DNA from: an uncultured Flavobacteriales bacterium
GTDB taxonomy: Bacteria > Bacteroidota > Bacteroidia > Flavobacteriales_D > Parvicellaceae
Assembly (NCBI GenBank): GCA_938084875.1
Contig: CALKFX010000180.1
Location: 1-5,146 of the forward strand
DNA: 5,146 nt
Direction: 5' to 3'
This document shows positions 1-4,634 of the stretch, in pieces (position 1 is the stretch's first letter; the number at the start of each line of letters is the position of its first letter). A model generated the notes under the pieces. It worked only from the letters and a program-made list of their open reading frames with translations, made no database searches and had not been told where the DNA came from. A program made the position numbers and the translations under genes.

Positions 1-1
1 C

Positions 2-112
2 CTGTATCAATCTCATTATATCAATAAACATGCATAGTTAGAAGAACAATTTAAGAAAAAAGAATTAATCAGTCGAGAATAGTACAAACATTATCTTATA
101 AAAAAATTCTAA
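2..112 (+). pseudogene. Possible decayed 3' end of an unidentified gene
   Basis: Read from base 2, this strand gives a protein-like, charged helical frame: LYQSHYINKHA, TAG (35-37), LEEQFKKKELISRE, TAG (80-82), YKHYLIKKF, then TAA at 110-112. Both TAG codons sit where glutamine (CAG) would fit, so two C-to-T changes would explain the breaks. The frame's terminal TAA lies within a base or two of the stop of the opposing caspase remnant (109-111), as expected for the ends of two convergent genes. The Lys/Glu-rich segment vaguely recalls short C-terminal helices such as SHOCT domains, but I cannot name a family. It may simply be non-coding DNA: the frame is short and runs off the left edge. TAG is used as a normal stop by luxR and murF here, so code reassignment is not a good explanation. 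Confidence 0.25.
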
Positions 113-267
113 CGATAGCTCATTAAAACTTTATCAGGATCACCAGTTAAAGATGGATTTTGCTGTCTACCAAGCTCTGAGGCTTTTTGAGATACATTTT
201 CATCCATATAAGCTAGCAATTCTCCATTGGTAATATTTTTATCTTTATTAGCATCAGCATTACCCTC
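109..267 (-). pseudogene. Caspase-family protein, C-terminal remnant
   Basis: The minus strand encodes about 53 residues ending in TAG at 109-111, reading EGNADANKDKNITNGELL, then AYMDENVSQKASELGRQQNP, then SLTGDPDKVLMSYR. This matches, from memory, the C-terminal end of Bacteroidota caspase-like (peptidase C14) proteins: an EF-hand-like loop (DANKDKNITNGE, with D, N, D and E at positions 1, 3, 5 and 12), a Y-(M/V) helix, a QQNPSLTGD motif and a final short strand. The p20-like catalytic region with its His-Cys dyad is absent. Upstream on this strand the frame stays open only to 291 (TAG at 292-294), the residues before EGN no longer look like the family, and an unrelated plus-strand luxR frame starts at 270. 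It is therefore a truncated, presumably non-functional remnant. There is no in-frame start upstream of the conserved part; the only internal ATG is at the Met of AYMDE. Family identity is fairly secure; the cause of truncation is inferred. Confidence 0.65.
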
Positions 268-269
268 AG

Positions 270-560
270 ATGAGAAAGGAAAATATAAATCCTAAGAATA
301 TTTCTTTTAAGTCTTTGGATCCCAATCCGGTAAGTTTGAGCGAAAGAGAGCTACAGATAATACGGTTTATTGCCGAGGGCTATACCAATTCTCAGATTGC
401 GGCCATTGTCTATTTAAGCAACCATACTGTAAATACCCATCGAAAAAACATCATGAAAAAATTGGGTGTTAATAATACTGCTGGTATTGTAATGTATGCG
501 GTAAAGGAGAAAATGGTAACTCCTAATCAGTTCAGCTTCAAAAAATCTAATTTGGTTTAG
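270..560 (+). CDS. LuxR-type HTH DNA-binding protein, likely truncated regulator
   Basis: This 96-residue protein is essentially a single LuxR/FixJ (GerE) helix-turn-helix domain that would bind DNA as a dimer. The family signature is clear: SLSERELQIIRFIAEGYTN (about 22-40), scaffold helix NSQIAAIVYLS (about 40-50), recognition helix SNHTVNTHRKNIMKKLGV (about 50-67), then the dimerisation helix NNTAGIVMYAV (about 68-78). No receiver, PAS or TPR sensor domain precedes it. The frame is closed by TAG at 249-251 and ATG 270 is the first start, with no Shine-Dalgarno sequence, which is normal for Bacteroidota. Regulators with this kind of domain usually carry it at the C-terminus of a 200-plus-residue protein, and the abutting caspase remnant also breaks off here. 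I infer that it may be the 3' end of a longer regulator cut at the same breakpoint. A genuine stand-alone HTH protein cannot be excluded. It converges on the lipoprotein gene downstream. Confidence 0.7.
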   Translation: MRKENINPKNISFKSLDPNPVSLSERELQIIRFIAEGYTNSQIAAIVYLSNHTVNTHRKNIMKKLGVNNTAGIVMYAVKEKMVTPNQFSFKKSNLV

Positions 561-580
561 GTTTTGTAATCTGTATTTTG

Positions 581-688
581 TTAAGTCAATTTTGGCGCTG
601 GTCTATTCCAATTTGTCATATGTTGAACAACTCCTTCATAATAGTCCAACAACACACAATTACAAATGTAAACTTTGAAGCTCAAATT
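581..688 (-). other. Short open frame in the luxR-lipoprotein gap, nature unknown
   Basis: The 136 bases between luxR (ends 560) and the convergent lipoprotein gene (ends 697) hold no clear gene. One minus-strand frame, open from after a TAG at 689-691 to a TAA at 581-583, gives a protein-like tail that includes LLDYYEGVVQHMTNWNRPAP followed by KLT. The only ATG inside it (617-619) would leave 12 residues. It could be the relic of a gene end (the YY...W.RPAP texture hints at a transposase or integrase tail, but I cannot assign a family) or chance. No GC-rich hairpin followed by a T-run is present in this gap. Confidence 0.15.
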
Positions 689-696
689 CTATAATT

Positions 697-1059
697 TTAA
701 TAAAATTCTAGATTAAATTGGTTGTTATTCTCCAGTCCTTTTAGTTTTCTTCTATCACTTTTAGCGATATTAATAAGTATTATTTCTCCAGTTTTACAAT
801 GGCAAGCAAGACATAGCTCCACTTTAGAAGAGTCAAATTCTGAGGAAATATAATTTACTTGAATATTTTCTGCCATTAGGTAATCGTATATCCCTTGATG
901 GTAGCCTTCTGTAGTAAATGTATCTAAGCTAATTTCACTGTCCCACGGGTTGGAACACCCTGTTAAATCCCAGCGCATAGTTACAGCCTCGTTTTTATTG
1001 CAAGCAACAACCATTAATCCAGCTAAAAGTAGATATATAAATAATTTTACTTGTTTCAT
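697..1059 (-). CDS. Small lipoprotein with CxxCxC motif, unknown function
   Basis: This 120-residue protein starts with a lipoprotein signal: MKQVK, a hydrophobic stretch (about 6-18) and a lipobox V17-V18-A19-C20, so the mature protein would be lipid-anchored at Cys20 on the envelope. The mature part has a conserved-looking D-L-x-G-C-S-N-P-W segment (31-39), a middle GIYDYLMAENIQVNYIS region (56-72), and a cysteine cluster C83-L-A-C86-H-C88 followed by KTGEIILINIAKSD (89-102). The layout (an early Cys-x-x-Pro-Trp, then a CxxCxC-containing strand-turn and a short C-terminal helix) resembles small uncharacterised Bacteroidota lipoproteins, recalled from memory. The cysteines could bind a metal or form disulfides; neither is shown. 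The start ATG follows an A-rich leader without a Shine-Dalgarno. It lies 77 bases downstream of ybaB on the same strand, with a G7 tract in between, so it may be read through from the operon or have its own promoter. I saw no good TAnnTTTG element. Confidence 0.8.
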   Translation of the reverse strand: MKQVKLFIYLLLAGLMVVACNKNEAVTMRWDLTGCSNPWDSEISLDTFTTEGYHQGIYDYLMAENIQVNYISSEFDSSKVELCLACHCKTGEIILINIAKSDRRKLKGLENNNQFNLEFY

Positions 1060-1100
1060 AGATTGTTTTTAATTCTATAACGATGGTATTTTAATAATTA

Positions 1101-1107
1101 GGGGGGG
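1101..1107. repeat. Homopolymeric G tract (seven G) upstream of lipoprotein gene
   Basis: Seven consecutive G residues (C on the coding strand) lie about 42 bases before the lipoprotein start codon and 30 bases after the end of ybaB. Such a run stands out in sequence this AT-rich. Its position would fall in a promoter or 5' leader of the lipoprotein gene, where tract-length change could alter expression. That effect is speculative, as seven is at the short end for slipped-strand variation. Confidence 0.5.
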
Positions 1108-1136
1108 TATTAATTGGAAAGCCTTAGATAAAATAT

Positions 1137-1457
1137 TTATTTACCCATTCCAGGAAATACATTGAAGGCAGTACTCTTCATTTCGTTTTCATTGACATGG
1201 TCTGCATCTTCAATAGCTTTGTTAAACCCTTCAATCATAGACTCTATTAATTCCTCCTTCTCCATATTTTCAAAAACTTCTTCATCTATAAAAAGTTCTT
1301 TCAGCTTTCTATTTCCATCTAGCACAAACCTTACCTTTCCATCCAATGCATCTCCCTTCACATATATATTTTCTAGTCTTTTTTTAGAATCTTCTACCGC
1401 TCCTTTCATGTCCTGCAACTTGGACATCATGTCTTTCATATTTTGATTTCCAAACAT
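1137..1457 (-). CDS. ybaB: YbaB/EbfC family nucleoid-associated DNA-binding protein
   Basis: This 106-residue protein belongs to the YbaB/EbfC family, small dimeric proteins that bind DNA without strong sequence specificity and coat the nucleoid. Visible family features are the Met-rich N-terminal helix MFGNQNMKDMMSKLQDMKGA, a long amphipathic helix (about 8-31), a central beta region with GKVRFVLDGNRKLKELFIDE (about 40-59), and a C-terminal helix ELIESMIEGFNKAIEDA (about 69-85) ending in a Pro-Gly-Met tail. Length is typical (100-115). In many bacteria ybaB sits between dnaX and recR; here it is the last gene of a minus-strand run after fabI, murF and a small membrane protein. Its ATG overlaps the preceding stop (TAATG), which fixes the start and indicates translational coupling. 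The protein is acidic and Lys-rich, so the opposite strand shows a long Ser/Phe-rich open frame that is not a gene. Confidence 0.9.
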   Translation of the reverse strand: MFGNQNMKDMMSKLQDMKGAVEDSKKRLENIYVKGDALDGKVRFVLDGNRKLKELFIDEEVFENMEKEELIESMIEGFNKAIEDADHVNENEMKSTAFNVFPGMGK

Positions 1458-1612
1458 TATTCTTTCTTATTGCTGTTATTTATTTTACTATTTCTTTCCT
1501 TCTTTTCTTTAAAATCTTGCATATTCCATTTGTAGAGTTTGTAGCCAATGGTAAGACCACCAATAAAAATTGCAGCTACAAAAAATGTGATAAAAAAATC
1601 TCCTGGACTCAT
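1457..1612 (-). CDS. 51-residue single-pass membrane protein in the operon
   Basis: A short gene too small for many gene finders fills the gap between murF and ybaB. It encodes 51 residues: MSPGD, a hydrophobic stretch FFITFFVAAIFIGGLTIGY (6-24) forming one membrane helix, then KLYKWNMQDFKEKKERNS and a strongly basic, Asn/Lys-rich tail ending NKKE. By the positive-inside rule the tail should be cytoplasmic and the N-terminus outside. The ATG (1610-1612) follows the murF TAG (1613-1615) with no gap, and the TAA (1457-1459) shares a base with the ybaB ATG. Such tight packing on both sides strongly supports a real, co-translated gene. The function is unknown; it might be a small membrane adaptor or subunit, but nothing in the sequence identifies a partner. 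No lipobox or cleavable signal is visible. Confidence 0.75.
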   Translation of the reverse strand: MSPGDFFITFFVAAIFIGGLTIGYKLYKWNMQDFKEKKERNSKINNSNKKE

Positions 1613-2902
1613 CTAAAAAATATTTTCTTTCAATAGCATTTCTAACTTTATTCCTCGAGAACCTTTGAGCAGTACCAAACTATTTTCCAAACCATCCTGT
1701 TTTAAATATGGTATTAACTCCAAAGTATCTTTAAAGGTAGTATAACCACTTTTGGTTTTTTGATAGCACCCGCCAACCAAAATGGCCTTTAAAGAATTAC
1801 TCTCTAAGTAATCTACTATTGCCTGATGCTCCACTTCAGAAGAAGAACCAAGCTCTAGCATGTCTCCTAAAATTACTAATTTTTGAGAACTTTCTATTTG
1901 GTTAAAACTTATTAGCGATTCCATAGTAGAAGTAGGATTGGCGTTGTAACAATCTGCTATAACTGTATTTTTTGATGTTTTTACCAGCTGAGAGCGATTG
2001 TTGCTAGGTGAGTAGAGTGCAATAGACTGTTCGATATTTTCTATTGAGACCTTAAATATTTTCCCCATACAAGCAGCCGCTAGAATATTGTTTTGATTGT
2101 AAGCACCTAGCAAATTTGTTTTTACCATTTTAGGAGCGTTTTCTTCTATAGATAGCTCCACTTCTAAAGTAGGTGTTTGTTTTACTACTTTTCCAGTTAC
2201 ATCTGCTTTAGAAAATCCGTAAGAAAACTTTTCTATGTCTTTTGGGATATAGCTTGTAAGCAATTCATCTTCGTTATTTACTACAACTGCACCCTTATTT
2301 TCAATAATAAAATCGTACAATTCAAATTTTGTTTTCTTAATAGTCTCCACATCTCCAAATCCTTCCAAATGCGCTTTTCCTATATTGGTAATAATTCCAT
2401 AATTGGGTAGTGCTATTTCCACCAGCTCTTTAATATCTCCAATCTTACTAGCGCCCATTTCTATTACTGCTATTTCATGCTCCTTATTTAGCTGTAGAAT
2501 AGTTAGTGGAACTCCTATATGGTTGTTGAGATTGCCTTTCGTAATAAGAATATGGTATTGGCTAGTTAAAACTGATCCCAATAATTCTTTGGTAGTAGTC
2601 TTTCCATTAGTACCCGTAATAGCAACTACTGGAATATTTATCTTTTCTCTATGAAATCTAGCCAGACTTTGTAAAGTCTCTAGCACGTTTTCAACTAAGA
2701 ATGTCTGTCCTTCAATAAAATATTCTTTTTCGTCTATTACTGCATATTTGGCACCGAGTTCTAGCGCCTTTTCTGCAAATTTATTACCGTTAAAATTAGG
2801 GCCTTTTAAAGCGAAAAATAGATCGTTTTTAGCAATGTTTCTCGTGTCAGTTGTTACCTTTTGATCGCAACTTAAAAAAGCATTGTAAACTTGTTCTACC
2901 AT
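1613..2902 (-). CDS. murF: UDP-N-acetylmuramoyl-tripeptide--D-Ala-D-Ala ligase MurF
   Basis: MurF is the cytoplasmic ATP-dependent ligase that adds the D-Ala-D-Ala dipeptide to UDP-MurNAc-tripeptide, the last step in making the soluble UDP-MurNAc-pentapeptide of peptidoglycan. The 429-residue protein has the three Mur domains. The N-terminal substrate domain carries TTDTRNIAKNDLFFALKG (17-34). The central ATPase has the P-loop ITGTNGKTTTK (95-105), the NLNNHIGVP segment (124-132), EMGA with Glu148, and NIGKAHLEGFG with His178. The C-terminal domain has GAYNQNN (266-272), NNRSQ (301-305), DCYNANPTS (317-325), LGDMLELG (345-352) and LLKGSRG (411-417). All signature motifs look intact, and the length is normal for Bacteroidota (slightly shorter than the proteobacterial enzyme). 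Its ATG shares a base with the fabI stop (TAATG), and its TAG directly abuts the next small gene, so it is translationally coupled on both sides. MurF is normally essential. Confidence 0.95.
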   Translation of the reverse strand: MVEQVYNAFLSCDQKVTTDTRNIAKNDLFFALKGPNFNGNKFAEKALELGAKYAVIDEKEYFIEGQTFLVENVLETLQSLARFHREKINIPVVAITGTNGKTTTKELLGSVLTSQYHILITKGNLNNHIGVPLTILQLNKEHEIAVIEMGASKIGDIKELVEIALPNYGIITNIGKAHLEGFGDVETIKKTKFELYDFIIENKGAVVVNNEDELLTSYIPKDIEKFSYGFSKADVTGKVVKQTPTLEVELSIEENAPKMVKTNLLGAYNQNNILAAACMGKIFKVSIENIEQSIALYSPSNNRSQLVKTSKNTVIADCYNANPTSTMESLISFNQIESSQKLVILGDMLELGSSSEVEHQAIVDYLESNSLKAILVGGCYQKTKSGYTTFKDTLELIPYLKQDGLENSLVLLKGSRGIKLEMLLKENIF

Positions 2903-3714
2903 TATTCTCCAAATCTATCCATTACCGCAGTAGTAACTCCAGTAGATGAAAATCCTCCATCGTGAAATAGATTTTGCATGGTTACATATTTAGTTAAATC
3001 ACTAAACATAGAAATACAGTAATTGGCACAGTCTAAAGAACCTGCATTTCCCAAAGGACTCATGTTCTCACTAAAATCTATAAACTTATCAAATCCACTT
3101 ACTCCACTACCAGCAGTGGTAACAGTAGGAGACTGAGAAATGGTATTAACTCTTACTTTTTTAGAAGTTCCGTAGTGGTAACCAAAGCTTCTTGTAATAG
3201 ATTCTAAAAGTGATTTAGCGTCTGCCATATCGTTGTAGTCTGGGAATATTCTTTGTGCAGCTATATAGGTAAGGGCAACTACAGATCCCCATTCGTTGAT
3301 GGCATCTGTCTCAGAAGCTACTTGTAGCACTTTGTGCAAGGACATAGCCGAAACATCCAGTGTCTTTTTATACCATTCGTAATTTAAATCTGTATAGTGT
3401 TTCTTTTTTCTTACATTGGGAGACATACCAATAGAATGTAGAACAAAATCAATTTTTCCTCCCAAAATTTCCTGAGACTGACTAAATAAATTTTTAAGAT
3501 CGTCCACCGAAGTAGCATCTGCCGGTATTATCTGTGAATTAGTTTTTTCTGCCAAGTCGTTCATAGCACCCATTCTCATCGCTATTGGTGCATTGGTAAG
3601 GGTAAATGTAGCACCTTCCTCATGTGATCTTTCTGCAACTTTCCATGCAATAGACATTTCGTTTAAAGCTCCGAAAATGATTCCTTTTTTTCCTTTAAGT
3701 AAATTATGAGACAT
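2902..3714 (-). CDS. fabI: Enoyl-[acyl-carrier-protein] reductase FabI
   Basis: FabI reduces trans-2-enoyl-ACP with NAD(P)H, the last step of each fatty-acid elongation cycle, in the cytoplasm as a tetramer. The 270-residue protein is a short-chain dehydrogenase of the FabI type. The nucleotide loop is G15-x5-S21-I-A. An acidic turn lies at PADAT (64-68), then LHSIGMSPN (92-100), and the catalytic region TYIAAQRIFPDYNDMADAK contains Tyr150, Tyr160 and Lys167, equivalent to the Tyr-x9-Tyr-x6-Lys set of E. coli FabI. The substrate loop is TISQSPTVTTAGSG (191-204), and NLFHDGGFSSTG (248-259) closes the fold. The length and the insertion-rich NVRKKKHYTDLNYEW segment match Bacteroidota FabI. ATG 3712-3714 is preceded by an A/T-rich leader without a Shine-Dalgarno. 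It is the first gene of the minus-strand operon, divergent from the J-domain gene. FabI is the target of triclosan-type inhibitors in other bacteria; no resistance change can be judged from this sequence alone. Confidence 0.96.
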   Translation of the reverse strand: MSHNLLKGKKGIIFGALNEMSIAWKVAERSHEEGATFTLTNAPIAMRMGAMNDLAEKTNSQIIPADATSVDDLKNLFSQSQEILGGKIDFVLHSIGMSPNVRKKKHYTDLNYEWYKKTLDVSAMSLHKVLQVASETDAINEWGSVVALTYIAAQRIFPDYNDMADAKSLLESITRSFGYHYGTSKKVRVNTISQSPTVTTAGSGVSGFDKFIDFSENMSPLGNAGSLDCANYCISMFSDLTKYVTMQNLFHDGGFSSTGVTTAVMDRFGE

Positions 3715-3733
3715 ATATAAATTTGTTTTTATT

Positions 3734-3741
3734 CAAATATA
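3734..3741 (-). promoter_or_regulatory. Candidate Bacteroidota -7 promoter element for fabI operon
   Basis: On the minus strand the octamer TATATTTG matches the Bacteroidota -7 consensus TAnnTTTG exactly and ends 19 bases before the fabI ATG, giving an expected short 5' leader of roughly 12-14 bases. A clear -33 TTTG-type box at the usual 17-23 base spacing is not visible; the upstream stretch is simply AT-rich. The 86-base gap between fabI and the J-domain gene must hold divergent promoters for both transcripts. I found no convincing element for the J-domain gene. Confidence 0.45.
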
Positions 3742-3800
3742 GAAATATACATTAATAAATTTTCCTACATGTTTGAAATACTGTAGTTTAGATATTCACA

Positions 3801-4634
3801 ATGGTTAAGAATTATTACAAAACTTTAGGTCTTTCTACTTCTGCTACTAAAGCTGAAATAAAAATTGCTTACCGAAAGCTGGCTAAAAAATACCATCCCG
3901 ATAAAAATAAATCTCAACATGCAAGCCAATTATTTATCGAAGTAAATGAGGCATACGCTTACCTGTCCAATGAAACTTCTACTTTTCAAACTAAAAATAT
4001 AGTAAAAACTCCCCGAAGAAAAAGATCTAAATATTCCGAAGACGAACTTAAAAAAAGAATGGAGTTGGCTAGAAAATATGCGCAGTATAAAAAAGTTAAA
4101 GAAGAAAGGGTAATGGAACTAGAATATTATAAAATTCACAATTCTGGCCGTAAAAAGATTATTAATTTAATCAATTGGGTAAGTATTGGTGTTGCATTTT
4201 TAATTTTTATGGACTATAAAATTCTTCCTACTAGTCCAATGGAAGTAGATTTAATTACAAATTACATGGATATGGGCTCGGATAATTTTGTTTTAAAATT
4301 CAAGGATATAGATAATAACGACTTTAATTTTGCAGTGTCTATCGAAGATGTGAAGTATCTTAATATTGCAAAAATAAAAGATTATTCTACCCAAAAAAGT
4401 ATGATTTTAAGACAAAATACCAATATGCTATTAAATATTGACAATGAGATAATTTCTATTGAAAATCACTTTTGTGTTTACAAGGTTTTTTATTTCTATT
4501 TCATTATTCTTCTGTTGCCATTAATCACTATTTTTTCCAAAGGACCAAATACGGTTCACATATTGTCTAGTTATGTCATCTCTAGTGTTGCTACCATAGG
4601 GGTAATATTTCTTTTTCTTACCCTTGTATTATGA
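3801..4634 (+). CDS. Membrane-anchored J-domain (DnaJ-like) protein
   Basis: This 277-residue protein has an N-terminal J domain (about 4-57): YYKTLGLSTSATKAEIKIAY, RKLAKKYHPDKN with the essential His32-Pro33-Asp34, and LFIEVNEAYAYLS. The J domain should stimulate the ATPase of DnaK/Hsp70 in the cytoplasm. It lacks the Gly/Phe region, zinc fingers and substrate-binding domains of true DnaJ, so it is a type III J protein. A very basic linker (66-120) leads to a first membrane helix (about 119-137). A soluble loop of about 88 residues follows, then two further helices (about 226-246 and 255-277) that end the protein. Predicted topology puts the J domain inside, the 139-225 loop outside, and the C-terminus outside. 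J proteins with this layout are known in Flavobacteriia, recalled from memory. The stop (TGA) overlaps the start of the downstream isomerase gene by four bases (ATGA). The start at 3801 is the first ATG before YYKTLG, with no Shine-Dalgarno. The J domain is certain; the job of the membrane part is unknown. Confidence 0.88.
   Translation: MVKNYYKTLGLSTSATKAEIKIAYRKLAKKYHPDKNKSQHASQLFIEVNEAYAYLSNETSTFQTKNIVKTPRRKRSKYSEDELKKRMELARKYAQYKKVKEERVMELEYYKIHNSGRKKIINLINWVSIGVAFLIFMDYKILPTSPMEVDLITNYMDMGSDNFVLKFKDIDNNDFNFAVSIEDVKYLNIAKIKDYSTQKSMILRQNTNMLLNIDNEIISIENHFCVYKVFYFYFIILLLPLITIFSKGPNTVHILSSYVISSVATIGVIFLFLTLVL

Noticed and set aside
1..112. TAG read as glutamine (alternative genetic code, as in some phages)
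   Set aside because: luxR and murF both end in TAG at sensible family lengths, and murF's TAG is directly followed by the next start, so TAG acts as a stop here.
693..707. AT-only inverted repeat AATTTTA-A-TAAAATT near the lipoprotein stop
   Set aside because: It is short and contains no G or C, overlaps the stop codon, and is expected by chance in such AT-rich DNA, so I do not call it a terminator.
1162..1446. Plus-strand open frame of 94 codons opposite ybaB
   Set aside because: It is the Ser/Phe-rich complement of a Lys/Glu-rich gene. The minus-strand frame is a clear YbaB with coupled start, and the plus frame has no family features.
2177..2654. Two plus-strand open frames opposite murF
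   Set aside because: They lie fully within murF, whose motifs are intact, and have the composition of antisense shadows.
3772..3791. TTTG (3772-3775) and TAGTTTAG (3784-3791) upstream of the J-domain gene as a promoter
   Set aside because: The spacing between the two boxes is only 8 bases, far below the 17-23 of Bacteroidota promoters, and the second box has a mismatch in the conserved TTTG.
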